This document shows positions 14,788 to 22,222 of a DNA stretch of 22,222 nucleotides, piece after piece (the first letter of the stretch is position 1; each line of letters starts with the position of its first letter). The DNA lies in assembly GCA_041738285.1 (NCBI GenBank), contig JBGSQB010000113.1:1-22222 (forward strand). Reading direction: 5' to 3'. The translations under genes and the position numbers were made by a program. Below the pieces are notes generated by a model, which was not told the origin of the DNA, made no database searches, and was given only the letters and a program-made list of their open reading frames with translations. The DNA is from SZUA-521 sp041738285. GTDB taxonomy: Bacteria; Pseudomonadota; Gammaproteobacteria; Pseudomonadales; Azotimanducaceae.

Positions 14788-17700
14788 ATGTTGTCCAAGC
14801 TGTTCAGGAGCCGTGCCCGCTTCGATAATCCAGACCCGGAATCCCGGCGGCGCTCAATTGCGGCGCTGTCCGACGAGGACGCGGCAACGTTTCAAGCAGA
14901 CCTGGCCGAACTTGCGGCGTCCGACCCCAGTATCGACGTTCGCAAAGCCGCGCTGACGCGGTTGACCGATGCTGCGAAGCTCGACGCGTTCCTGACGTCG
15001 AGCGATGCCGACCTCGCGCGCATCGCCGCGGAAGGTATCGCGGTGCACGGCACCGATCCTAATCGATTCTCGGCGCCGCAGATCCGCAACGCCGCGATTC
15101 GGGCAGCGCGCGATCCGGAATCCGTGCTGATGCTCGTGGGCGACGTCGGCTACGACGCCGAACTCGTTCAGCTCGCCGTCGACAGTAAGCACGCCAAGGT
15201 ACGCCTCGCCGCAGCCGACAAACTCGTCAAGGAAAGTTCCCTGGTCGAACTCGAGCGCGCGAGCCGCGATCGCGACAAAAACGTCAATCGGCTTGCCCGC
15301 ACGCGCCTCGATGCCATCCGTCACGCCCGCGCCGACGTCGAAAAGTCGGACCGCCGCGCGCATGAACTCCTCCGTTCGCTCGAGTCGCAGCTCAAGGGCG
15401 CATCGAGCGATCCGCTCTTTGCTGCCAAGCTCGGCGTCTTTCGTAGCGACTGGTCCACCAACCGCGAGCGCCACCGACAGAACGCGAAGCTGCTCGAATC
15501 TCATGGGGCAACGATAGCGTCGCTCGATGCGATGCAAACTCAGTTCGATGCGTTGCTGCACGCGGCCGAGACCGCGCTGCCGCCACCGCAAGCGACAGCA
15601 CCGCCGGCGGATTCGACGCCTGCCGTACCAAGCGTCGCAAGCGCGAATGACGAGCCGTTTGCGGAGTCCCTCGCTGCACTCGTCCAACTGCACAAGGCGC
15701 TTGCGTCTGGCGTGCGCGACGTCGTCGCCGAATACGATCAGGTCCACGATCAGAATGTGGCAGAGCAGGATCGCTGGCTCGCGGCAGCCGACCACGCGCC
15801 ACCGCCGGAACACCTCGCCAAACAGTTTCACGAAGTGACCCACGCCCTGAAACTCCTGTTCGATGCGGCCGTGCGCGTACGCGCGCTCGATCACGAGATT
15901 CGTGCGATCGGGTTGATCGACGTCGATCCCAACACAGCCGAATCACCGGAGCAGTTCGAACAGCTGTGGTCGGCGCGCCAGACGGCGCGCAATCAGAGTA
16001 ATCGGCTGTCGCGACTGCTGGATCAAATGGCTTGGCCTGCCGGCCATGCGCTGCCCGCCACGATCGCTGTCGCGCGAACGGCACGCGAATCCCTGATCGC
16101 CCTCGACGCGGCCATCGATCGGCAGCTCGATGACGCCGTTTCTCGAATGACCGCTAACATTGCGGACCTGAGCGCTGCAATCAGCGACGGGAACCTCGGG
16201 TCCGCGGCGGGCCTCGAGGCTGAAGGTCGTCGGCTGTTGCGATGTCTGCCCGGATCGATCGCCAAGCGGATGCAAGGTGAGTTCAATGCGCTGGCGGCGC
16301 GCGTCATCGAGATGAAGGACTGGGTCACCTACGCGACACATCCCAAGCGCGAAGAACTCACGGACGCCATGGAGCACGTCGCGCAGACACCGGTTGAACC
16401 GGCGCTGCAGGCGGAAAAGATCCGGGAACTGCGCGAAGCCTGGCGCAGCCTTGGACCGGTTACGAATCACGCCGATCGACGCCTGTTCGATCGATTCAAC
16501 GCTGCCGCGGAGATCGCATTCGCGCCCTGCCGCGCTTACTTCGAAGAACAGGGGAACACGCGCAAGTTCAACCTGGAGCAGCGTCGCAAGATCTGCGATG
16601 AACTGAACACCTATCTCGAGCAGACCGACTGGGCCAATGCTGATTGGCGGGCAGCAGAGCGCATCCTGCACGCGGCGCGCGATGAGTGGCGCAAGTACCA
16701 TCCGGTCGACCGCTCGCCAGGACGCAAGGTGCAGACCCGATTCGAAGGTCTGACGAACCGGCTGTTCGAGCTGCTCAAGGCGGAGTGGGAGCGCAACATC
16801 GCGATCAAGCAGGCAATCGTCACCGATTCCAAGGCCGTGTTGGATACGGTCACCGACATGCGGGATGCCACCGATCGGATCAAGACCCTGCAGCGGCACT
16901 GGCGCGAGGTCGGCATCACGCCGCGGCGGGTCGACCAGACACTGTGGCGCGAATTTCGCGCGATCTGCGACGCCGTGTTCGGCCGCCGCGAAGCGGTGCA
17001 ACAGGAGGTACGCCAAGTTACCGCGTCACACGTGTCCCAAGCCGAAGCCCTGCTCGATGAATACCAGAGTGTGTTCGACGGTTCCGGACCCGGCAACGCA
17101 GACCCCACTGTCGCACGCGACTTCGCCGACCGATTCAATGCGTTTCACGAATTGCCGCGTGATGCGCTGCGCCGTCTCGAAGGCCGCTTTCGCGAAATCG
17201 ACAAGAACTACCGCGTGCTGCTACGCCAAGCACGTCATCGCCGCGCAACGGCGGGCATCGACCGGCTTGAACGGATCGACGCAGCGCTGTGCAATCTCGA
17301 AGTCGAACACGCGGCCGCGCCCTTGAGTCGCGACGCCATCGATGCACGGCTGCAAGCGGTCGAAGATTGGCAGGAACATGCCATGGGTCCCTTCACCGCC
17401 CGTGTCTCGGCGCTGCGCGGTGAACCGAAAAAACCATCGTCTTCCGGCCCGTCCGCGGCACAGCGGCGGCTCGCGCTGGCCATCGAGATGGAGATCGTCG
17501 CGGGCTTCGACACGCCGCCGGAAGATCAGCAGCGACGGCTCGCACTACAGGTCGAGCGACTGAACCAGAAGCACCGTCAGGCGCTCGACGATGATCCCGC
17601 GCAGATGGCCGAGCGCTGGTGCCGAACCGGGCCGGTCGATCGCAGCGATGATGCATTGCGCACGCGCTTCTTCGCCGCCTGCCGGCATACCATCGGCTGA
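14788..17700 (+). CDS. DUF349 domain protein with HEAT-like N-terminus
   Basis: This is a 970-residue protein with no signal peptide or membrane span. Residues about 20-190 look like short helical HEAT-type repeats (SIDVRKAALTRLTD, HAKVRLAAADKLV, DKNVNRLARTRLDAI). The middle is long, charged and helical with an Ala/Pro-rich linker near 270-290. The C-terminal half carries DUF349 repeats with the W-x-x-x-G or W-R signature: LREAWRSLGPVTNHADRRLF around W552, ARDEWRKYHPVDRSPGRKV around W634, and LQRHWREVGITPRRVDQTLW around W705. The molecular function of DUF349 is unknown. The frame is open upstream of 14788 but overlaps the CDGSH gene, so the ATG 25 bases after that gene is chosen; its ribosome-binding site is weak. 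It is the last gene of the plus operon. Confidence 0.88.
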   Translation: MLSKLFRSRARFDNPDPESRRRSIAALSDEDAATFQADLAELAASDPSIDVRKAALTRLTDAAKLDAFLTSSDADLARIAAEGIAVHGTDPNRFSAPQIRNAAIRAARDPESVLMLVGDVGYDAELVQLAVDSKHAKVRLAAADKLVKESSLVELERASRDRDKNVNRLARTRLDAIRHARADVEKSDRRAHELLRSLESQLKGASSDPLFAAKLGVFRSDWSTNRERHRQNAKLLESHGATIASLDAMQTQFDALLHAAETALPPPQATAPPADSTPAVPSVASANDEPFAESLAALVQLHKALASGVRDVVAEYDQVHDQNVAEQDRWLAAADHAPPPEHLAKQFHEVTHALKLLFDAAVRVRALDHEIRAIGLIDVDPNTAESPEQFEQLWSARQTARNQSNRLSRLLDQMAWPAGHALPATIAVARTARESLIALDAAIDRQLDDAVSRMTANIADLSAAISDGNLGSAAGLEAEGRRLLRCLPGSIAKRMQGEFNALAARVIEMKDWVTYATHPKREELTDAMEHVAQTPVEPALQAEKIRELREAWRSLGPVTNHADRRLFDRFNAAAEIAFAPCRAYFEEQGNTRKFNLEQRRKICDELNTYLEQTDWANADWRAAERILHAARDEWRKYHPVDRSPGRKVQTRFEGLTNRLFELLKAEWERNIAIKQAIVTDSKAVLDTVTDMRDATDRIKTLQRHWREVGITPRRVDQTLWREFRAICDAVFGRREAVQQEVRQVTASHVSQAEALLDEYQSVFDGSGPGNADPTVARDFADRFNAFHELPRDALRRLEGRFREIDKNYRVLLRQARHRRATAGIDRLERIDAALCNLEVEHAAAPLSRDAIDARLQAVEDWQEHAMGPFTARVSALRGEPKKPSSSGPSAAQRRLALAIEMEIVAGFDTPPEDQQRRLALQVERLNQKHRQALDDDPAQMAERWCRTGPVDRSDDALRTRFFAACRHTIG

Positions 17701-17760
17701 CGCGATCTTGCCTGTTCGCTGCGGGCGTGGCTGTCGATGCGCATCCGCACTCGCAGATCC

Positions 17761-17776
17761 GGCCCTGAACGGGGCC
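17761..17776. other. Short hairpin between convergent genes
   Basis: GGCCC (17761-17765) and GGGCC (17772-17776) form a 5-bp stem with a 6-base loop next to the hydrolase stop codon. There is no T-run on either strand, so it is a weak terminator candidate for the convergent pair. A perfect palindrome, GATGCGCATC (17736-17745), lies in the same 76-base gap. Confidence 0.25.
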
Positions 17777-18718
17777 TCATACACGACGTTTCTCGAGCAG
17801 TTGTCGAAGGTTTTCGCTCATCTCACCGCGATGATCTTCGCCAAGCCACTGCAGCATCAACCCCTTGAGTGACATCGTGACGCTGATCGGATCATCAAAC
17901 ATCAGGTGATGCCAGGTACCCGGCACGATGAACATCGGCAGATGTCCACCGGTTATCCTGGACATGTATGGCCCGAACAACGCACCTTCATCGGTCGACT
18001 TCTCGCCAAGGACCACTGCGCTGCGGCAGTGCAGGGCAGCAAACTTGTCACATTGATCAACCCCCATTTCCAGGTGGTCAAACAGGCTCGGATCGAACTT
18101 CCACGTATACCCGCCCTCAACCGGTTTCACACCCGCTTCGCCCATGTGTCGAAGAACAAGGGGATGCACACCGGGCTGTTCTGGAATCAGCCGGAAGCGT
18201 CCGAGAATTTCCTCGCGCGTGGCGTAGACCCGCAGTTTCCGCTTGGCGACCACACCCTCACGTTCGGCGCGCAGACCCCACTCCAGATATTGCTCCGGCG
18301 GCGCAACGGTGAAGTCCATCAGCACGAGGCCAGTCATCTCTCGGCCGAAGTGATGTGCTGTTTCCAGCGCAACAAAACCACCAAAGCTGTGACCGACCAC
18401 AATCGGCCGCGGCCCGAGCCTTCCAGCCTGACACACGGCCCAGACTTCGCGGGCAAATCCTTCGCCTGAGTACTTCTCCCGCCAATCGCTGTCGCCGTTA
18501 CCGGACAGATCGATGGCCGCAACGCGGAACTGATCGGCCAGAAACGGTGCGACAAAGCGCCACCATTCGAGGTGTGCATTGCTGCCATGAATGAGCACCA
18601 CACCGGGCAGGCCCTCCTTGCCCCAGGTCATGAAATGAATGCGGACGCCGTCGACATCTGTCCATCCTTCGACGGAGGGCACGTCGAGTGCACGTTGATA
18701 CCAGAAGGGCTGATCCAC
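17777..18718 (-). CDS. Alpha/beta hydrolase, HGxNAHxxWW subgroup (second copy)
   Basis: This 313-residue alpha/beta-hydrolase fold protein is probably cytoplasmic. The oxyanion motif is LIHGSNAHLEWWRF (42-55), then VAAIDLSGNGDSDWR (66-80), and the nucleophile elbow is GHSFGG with S111. The late acid lies in VVLGEKSTDEGALF or nearby, and the histidine in VPGTWHHLMFDDP. It shares its signature motifs and overall order with the hydrolase at 10233-11120 and is clearly its paralogue. It is not in an operon with acyl-CoA genes: it stands alone, converging on the DUF349 gene and downstream of phoQ, from which a terminator-like hairpin separates it. The start is GTG at 18718, since no in-frame ATG precedes the conserved core except one too far inside. 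Substrate unknown. Confidence 0.86.
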   Translation of the reverse strand: MDQPFWYQRALDVPSVEGWTDVDGVRIHFMTWGKEGLPGVVLIHGSNAHLEWWRFVAPFLADQFRVAAIDLSGNGDSDWREKYSGEGFAREVWAVCQAGRLGPRPIVVGHSFGGFVALETAHHFGREMTGLVLMDFTVAPPEQYLEWGLRAEREGVVAKRKLRVYATREEILGRFRLIPEQPGVHPLVLRHMGEAGVKPVEGGYTWKFDPSLFDHLEMGVDQCDKFAALHCRSAVVLGEKSTDEGALFGPYMSRITGGHLPMFIVPGTWHHLMFDDPISVTMSLKGLMLQWLGEDHRGEMSENLRQLLEKRRV

Positions 18719-18720
18719 TG

Positions 18721-18746
18721 AAAAACCCGCAACAAAAGAGCGCGGG
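18721..18746 (-). terminator. Intrinsic-terminator-like hairpin after phoQ
   Basis: Read on the minus strand, CCCGC and GCGGG form a 5-bp stem with an 11-base loop (18726-18746) followed by TTTTT (18721-18725). It lies about 60 bases after the phoQ stop codon and immediately before the GTG of the next hydrolase gene. The short stem makes it a modest terminator. Confidence 0.42.
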
Positions 18747-18803
18747 AATGTAGCAGAACCGGGATGACGTCGGCCATCGGCGAGATATGCTGGCTATCGC
18801 TGA

Positions 18804-20144
18804 TCAGCGCGCAGGCAGGTGCAGGCGCACGGCGGCGCCACCCAGTCCGCCCTCGCCGATGGTCAGGCGACCACCGTAAGCCGCAGCGAGTTCGACCACC
18901 ACTGCAAGGCCGATACCATGACCGTCAGTGCGCGAATCCGCGCGCACGCCGCGCGCCAGCACCGCCTGGCGCAGCCGCGGCGGAATTCCGGGACCATCAT
19001 CCTCGATGCACACCACTGCCATCGAGTCTTCGCTGGTTTCTGTGGTGATCCGCACCCGGGTGCTGCCGTACTTGAACGCGTTCTCGAGCAGGTTGCCCAA
19101 CATTTCCATCAGGTCGCGCTCGTCACAGCGCACGGACGCTTCGGCATCGATGTTCCACTCGCACGTGATCTTGTCGCGGTAGGCCTTATCGAGGGCGCGT
19201 ACCAACCGCTCGCACAGTGGGGCCACGCGCACGCTTGGCGCATGCAGCGACGGCCGCGCCGCGATTGCACGCGACAGCTGGTAGCTCACTGCCGTCTCCA
19301 TGCGGTCGAGTTGTTCGCCAAGCAGCGCCGACTGTTCTGTGGGCGTCGTTCTGCTCGCTAGCGCATTACGGAGCACCGCGAGTGGGGTCTTCAGGCTGTG
19401 CGCGAGATCTTCCATTGCGCGCCGGTAGCGATCGCGGCTGGCGGATTCATGGGCGATGAACACGTCGAGGTTGCGGGCGAGTGCGTTGAGCTCCGGCGGG
19501 TAATCGCTGCCCATTTCCTGGCGCTTGCCGGCCTCCACCTCCTTGACGCGGTTCGACATCAGCGCCACTGGCCGCAGGCCCAGCGCAATGGCCATGACCT
19601 GCACGATCACGAGCACCAGGGCGACGACCGCAAGCCCGACCATCCACGTGCGCCGGAACTGGTCCGTCTCGGCGTGAAATGGATCGCGATCCACCGCGGC
19701 ATTGAGGATGAACACTTGCTCGTCGGCGTCCTCCCAGATCACCGGGTAGTAGGCTTGAAAGTGACCGTCGTCAGCGGCAAAACGAAATCGGCCGGGCTGC
19801 AGATCCATTGGCAGGTTGCCTGCGATGACGGCCGGCTGCGCGGCGAGCGCCAGACTCGGTGACTCCCACACGGGTGTGCCCCGGGCCGACCAGACCCGTG
19901 CATACAGCCCTGAGTCAGGCTGAGCGAGGCGCGGCTCCAGGCGCCCGGTCGGCACCCGCAGCGTGCCCTTGGCCTCCTCGGCGACGCCGATCAAGCCGTA
20001 GATGACGAGCTTCAGCTGTTCCTGGGCGCTGGTCTCGAGACTGGCCGCGAATGATCGGTCGAGCACCCAGCCGGTCAGTCCGAGGCCGCCACACAATACG
20101 AGCGTCGTGGTGAGCAGCAGGCGGTTACGTAGGCCGAGCCTCAC
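18804..20144 (-). CDS. phoQ: PhoQ-type sensor histidine kinase
   Basis: This 446-residue inner-membrane histidine kinase is paired with PhoP. The first membrane segment spans about 9-28, a periplasmic sensor about 30-165, and the second membrane segment about 167-190. A HAMP-like stretch follows (RPVALMSNRVKEVEAGKRQ), then the H-box EDLAHSLKTPLAVLR with H249, identical in its core to E. coli PhoQ. The N-box is NLLENAFKYG (N355), G1 is DDGPGIP (382-388) and G2 is GHGIGLAVV (408-416). The sensor region has few of the acidic clusters that bind Mg2+ in enteric PhoQ, so the stimulus may differ. The start is GTG, overlapping the phoP stop codon by four bases, so translation is coupled. Confidence 0.9.
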   Translation of the reverse strand: MRLGLRNRLLLTTTLVLCGGLGLTGWVLDRSFAASLETSAQEQLKLVIYGLIGVAEEAKGTLRVPTGRLEPRLAQPDSGLYARVWSARGTPVWESPSLALAAQPAVIAGNLPMDLQPGRFRFAADDGHFQAYYPVIWEDADEQVFILNAAVDRDPFHAETDQFRRTWMVGLAVVALVLVIVQVMAIALGLRPVALMSNRVKEVEAGKRQEMGSDYPPELNALARNLDVFIAHESASRDRYRRAMEDLAHSLKTPLAVLRNALASRTTPTEQSALLGEQLDRMETAVSYQLSRAIAARPSLHAPSVRVAPLCERLVRALDKAYRDKITCEWNIDAEASVRCDERDLMEMLGNLLENAFKYGSTRVRITTETSEDSMAVVCIEDDGPGIPPRLRQAVLARGVRADSRTDGHGIGLAVVVELAAAYGGRLTIGEGGLGGAAVRLHLPAR

Positions 20145-20815
20145 TCAAGACCATTCAGACGATAGCCCTGGCCGCGCACCGTGCGGATCGGGTTGGTGGC
20201 ACCTTCAGGATCGAGCTTCTTACGCAAGCGACCGACGAACACTTCAATGACGTTGCTGTCGCGGTCGTGGTCCTGTTCATACAGATGCTCGGTCAGTTCA
20301 CCCTTGGAGACCACGCGATCGGCGTTGAGCGCGAGATACTCGAGCAACCGGTATTCGAATGCAGTGAGTTCGACCGCGCGATCGCCAAAGCGGACTTCCT
20401 TGCGCGCGGTATCGATGCTGATCGCGCCTTCCTTGACGACCGGTGACGCATGACCGGCCGCGCGCCGCACCAGCGCATTGATGCGCGCCGTCAGCTCTTC
20501 CATGTGAAAGGGTTTGGTCAGGTAGTCATCGGCACCGGCTTCGAGTCCGGCCACCTTGTCCTGCCAATGACTGCGCGCGGTGAGAATCAGCACAGGAAAA
20601 GCTCGCCCCTCTTCACGCAGCTTGCGGATCAGCGAGATGCCATCTCGTTTCGGAAGGCCGACATCAATGATGGCGGCGTCGTATTCGTATTCGCGGCCGT
20701 AGTAGAGGCCTTCTTCACCATCCTCGGCGCTGTCCACCACATAACCGTTGTCGCGCAACTGATCCTGCAACTGACCGCGCAGCATGGCTTCGTCTTCGAT
20801 GATCAACAGGCGCAT
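20141..20815 (-). CDS. phoP: PhoP-type response regulator (OmpR family)
   Basis: This 224-residue cytoplasmic two-component regulator has a receiver domain with the acidic pair ED at 7-8, phospho-acceptor D51 (AIIDVGLP), T79 and K101 (LTKPFHMEE). It then has a C-terminal winged-helix DNA-binding domain (about 128-222) with LTAFEYRLLEYL, VVSKGELTEHLY and the recognition helix plus wing SNVIEVFVGRLRKKL and TVRGQGYRL. SHWQDKVAGLEAGADDYLTKPFH is nearly the E. coli PhoP sequence, supporting the name over generic OmpR members. The ATG at 20815 lies 14 bases after the PepSY gene, and the 3' end overlaps phoQ by 4 bases. The operon order is PepSY, phoP, phoQ. Autoregulation is likely. Confidence 0.92.
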   Translation of the reverse strand: MRLLIIEDEAMLRGQLQDQLRDNGYVVDSAEDGEEGLYYGREYEYDAAIIDVGLPKRDGISLIRKLREEGRAFPVLILTARSHWQDKVAGLEAGADDYLTKPFHMEELTARINALVRRAAGHASPVVKEGAISIDTARKEVRFGDRAVELTAFEYRLLEYLALNADRVVSKGELTEHLYEQDHDRDSNVIEVFVGRLRKKLDPEGATNPIRTVRGQGYRLNGLE

Positions 20816-20829
20816 CAGCCAACTCCTCG

Positions 20830-21120
20830 TCAGTCCGACGAACGGATCGAGCCGCTACTGTCCACGTTCACCGTCTTCACGCGCCCACCGTCGAGCAATA
20901 CCCTGACCTTCCAGCCGCCATTTCCCGATGCTTTGACGGAAACCACGCGCCCACCGTAGCTGCCGCGCACAATCGATGCCGCCTCATCGGCACTGATGCC
21001 CTCGCGCTCGCGGTAGTGCTCACCGGCAAAGGGTTCGGACACCACCGCCGCGGCCGGGAGTGCAGCACCCATCGACCACACCGTGGCCAGTAGGATGATG
21101 ACTCGTGTGCTCGTCTTCAT
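20830..21120 (-). CDS. Secreted PepSY-domain protein
   Basis: This small exported protein has 96 residues, with a signal peptide of about 25 (VIILLATVWSMGAALPAAA) followed by a single PepSY domain. ISADEAASIVRGSYGGRVVSVKA is the typical helix plus strand, and KVRVLLDGGRVKTVNVD the second strand pair. PepSY domains are thought to inhibit proteases or sense in the periplasm; single-domain forms often sit next to PhoP/PhoQ-like two-component genes, as here. It is the first gene of the operon, so it may act as a periplasmic accessory or target of the kinase. ATG at 21120; the -10-like TAGAAT is only 6 bases upstream, and no clear ribosome-binding site is visible. Confidence 0.88.
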   Translation of the reverse strand: MKTSTRVIILLATVWSMGAALPAAAVVSEPFAGEHYREREGISADEAASIVRGSYGGRVVSVKASGNGGWKVRVLLDGGRVKTVNVDSSGSIRSSD

Positions 21121-21126
21121 GGCTCG

Positions 21127-21154
21127 ATTCTACCCTCGGCAGCAGCCTGGCAGC
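21127..21154 (-). promoter_or_regulatory. Candidate autoregulated promoter with hexamer direct repeat
   Basis: On the minus strand GCTGCC occurs twice with a 5-base spacer (21138-21143 and 21149-21154), an 11-base-pair repeat of the kind bound by OmpR-family dimers. TAGAAT (21127-21132), 5 of 6 to the -10 consensus, follows 5 bases later. No good -35 is seen. The -10 lies so near the ATG that the transcript may be nearly leaderless. Confidence 0.35.
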
Positions 21155-21163
21155 GGCTCGCAA

Positions 21164-21679
21164 TCACGCCGGGTTCACATCCACACGAACCCGCACCGTG
21201 TTCCCCGGATGGGTATTGGTGCGCATCATGTAAGTCTCGCCCTGATAGACGTATCGCACGCGATAGCCAACCAGGTTTTCCTCGGTCGTGATGCGGTCTT
21301 CGAGCGCGCACATCTGCCGAGTTTCGTAGCGCGTCGACGCGGCAACCGTCGGCTGCCGATTGGCCACGCTCAAGCCCACTGCGCCGCCCAGCAGCGCACC
21401 GGCCGCTGTGGCGACGCCCTTCTCCTTGCTGCCATTGCCAAGCGTGTGACCGAGGGCGCCACCGAGCACCGCGCCCAGTACCGGAATCGCGGCACCAGGC
21501 TGTCGGGCCGGAGTCGTCACCGCATAGCGTTCTTCACGGCACACTTCCTGCGGTGTGTTCACCGTCACAGTTTCGTAGAGGGGCTGCACATCGACCACGC
21601 GGGCCTGACCGTAATGAACGGCTCCGAAGGCGACCGACGGCACCAAGAGGCCTGCACAAACCATCGAGCGAATGACCAT
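21164..21679 (-). CDS. Glycine-zipper 2TM (17-kDa surface antigen-like) envelope protein
   Basis: This 171-residue exported protein has a signal peptide of about 20 residues (MVIRSMVCAGLLVPSVAFGA). It has a glycine-zipper region around 67-105 (LGAVLGGALGHTLGNG, then AAGALLGGAVGLSVANRQP) of the Rick_17kDa_Anti type, preceded by a VCREE segment. A C-terminal beta-rich domain follows (GYRVRYVYQGETYMMRTNTHPG). Members are small outer-membrane-associated proteins of unclear function. The cysteine at residue 8 lies inside the signal and does not form a clear lipobox, so lipidation is doubtful. AAGGAGAT before ATG 21679 is a good ribosome-binding site. The kinase gene ends 21 bases upstream on the same strand. 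The downstream 43 bases to the PepSY gene contain the candidate promoter. Confidence 0.87.
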   Translation of the reverse strand: MVIRSMVCAGLLVPSVAFGAVHYGQARVVDVQPLYETVTVNTPQEVCREERYAVTTPARQPGAAIPVLGAVLGGALGHTLGNGSKEKGVATAAGALLGGAVGLSVANRQPTVAASTRYETRQMCALEDRITTEENLVGYRVRYVYQGETYMMRTNTHPGNTVRVRVDVNPA

Positions 21680-21700
21680 GACGCATCTCCTTATCGATCA

Positions 21701-22222
21701 TCAGCAGTCGGGAAGCACTTTAGCGCCGAGCGGCTGAACCGAAGATGAACGTCGATAGTGGAGCCGCCGCACCTCGTGGCCGTCGCCTAAATCGACGACG
21801 AGATCGGCCCTTGCCGGCACATCGGCCCGCATCCAGGTGGTGATGCGCTCGTAGTGCGCCACAAAGCGGTCGAGCGCCTGCGCGGCCATCCGTCGCCCAG
21901 GCTCGAGATCCGCCTCCTGCTGGGCCCGGAACCTAAGCACGCGGCGCATGTCGCCGACATCGAGGAATACGAGGTAGTCGATGAGGTCGTTGAGGCGCTG
22001 ATAGGCCGCAAGCTGAACGTTGACCCACCGCCGCCAGACGCGGTCCGCATCCTCAGTGGCCTCGAGCGCGTTCACCGGGGCGACAAGGTCATCGGGCGGC
22101 TGTTGCCGCGCGCCGATGCACCAGCCCTCGACCACGACAAAGCGGCAGTCGCCGTTGATGATGCGCATCTCACCCCGGCGATCGTCCGCACCCTTGTCGA
22201 ATTGCGGCACGGGCACGCGGCC
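21701..22222 (-). CDS. Glycerate-kinase-like P-loop kinase, C-terminal part
   Basis: The frame is open to the window end, so only the last 173 codons or so are seen; the P-loop lies outside. PQFDKGADDR, VVVEGWCIGARQQP and LVAPVNALEATEDADRVWRRWVN followed by RLNDLIDYLVFLDV are typical of the D-glycerate 3-kinase (plant GLYK, yeast Tda10) and related bacterial kinase family. LRFRAQQEADL and RFVAHYERIT form the C-terminal helices. The enzyme would phosphorylate glycerate or a similar small hydroxyacid using ATP, but substrate assignment from the C-terminus is insecure. No start is visible. It ends 21 bases before the glycine-zipper gene. Confidence 0.7.
   Translation of the reverse strand, partial: GRVPVPQFDKGADDRRGEMRIINGDCRFVVVEGWCIGARQQPPDDLVAPVNALEATEDADRVWRRWVNVQLAAYQRLNDLIDYLVFLDVGDMRRVLRFRAQQEADLEPGRRMAAQALDRFVAHYERITTWMRADVPARADLVVDLGDGHEVRRLHYRRSSSVQPLGAKVLPDC

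Noticed and set aside
1..22222. CRISPR array, tRNA, rRNA, insertion sequence or prophage genes
   Set aside because: No regularly spaced repeats, tRNA-like cloverleaf, rRNA core sequence, transposase or phage structural protein was seen on either strand.

Overview
The window reads as a chromosomal segment of a high-GC gammaproteobacterium. Evidence for this is the C-terminal part of an RlmJ-type 23S rRNA methyltransferase, a PhoP/PhoQ pair with the PhoQ-type H-box HSLKTPLAVL, a PiT/DUF47 phosphate pair, a large DUF349 protein and a TonB-dependent receptor. Coding density is very high: there is no gap over 180 bases, no tRNA or rRNA that I can see, no CRISPR array and no transposase gene.

Layout. 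At 1-577 is the 3' part of rlmJ, preceded by a GTCCCCC tandem repeat at the window edge. At 589-5625 are four minus-strand genes: a TetR regulator, a TonB-dependent receptor, a DUF47 (PhoU-like) protein and a PiT phosphate transporter. Divergent from tetR, at 5705-7375, is a plus-strand pair encoding the heavy and light subunits of a tryptophan tryptophylquinone (TTQ) amine dehydrogenase (mauB, mauA). A long REP-like palindrome (7392-7481) separates it from an alpha/beta hydrolase (7554-8432).

At 8403-13473 is a compact minus-strand operon: two acyl-CoA dehydrogenase subunits, an alpha/beta hydrolase and a CPA-type cation/proton antiporter with a TrkA-N-like domain. Divergent from it, at 13651-17700, is a plus-strand operon of a crotonase-family protein, a double-CDGSH iron-sulfur protein and a DUF349 protein. 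At 17777-18718 is a second hydrolase, a paralogue of the one at 10233. At 18804-21120 is a PepSY-phoP-phoQ operon. At 21164-22222 are a glycine-zipper envelope protein and the C-terminal part of a glycerate-kinase-like P-loop kinase.

How the parts may work together. The most unusual block is 2648-7375. A TTQ amine dehydrogenase pair (mauB directly followed by mauA) stands back to back with a TetR regulator and a TonB receptor. None of the usual maturation or electron-acceptor genes (mauE, mauD, mauF, mauG, amicyanin or azurin) lies between or near them. The central block looks like acyl-CoA (fatty, dicarboxylic or steroid side-chain type) degradation, with dehydrogenase, crotonase and thioester/ester hydrolase functions expressed from one divergent promoter region. 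The right-hand block is envelope sensing. The functional links between blocks are inference.
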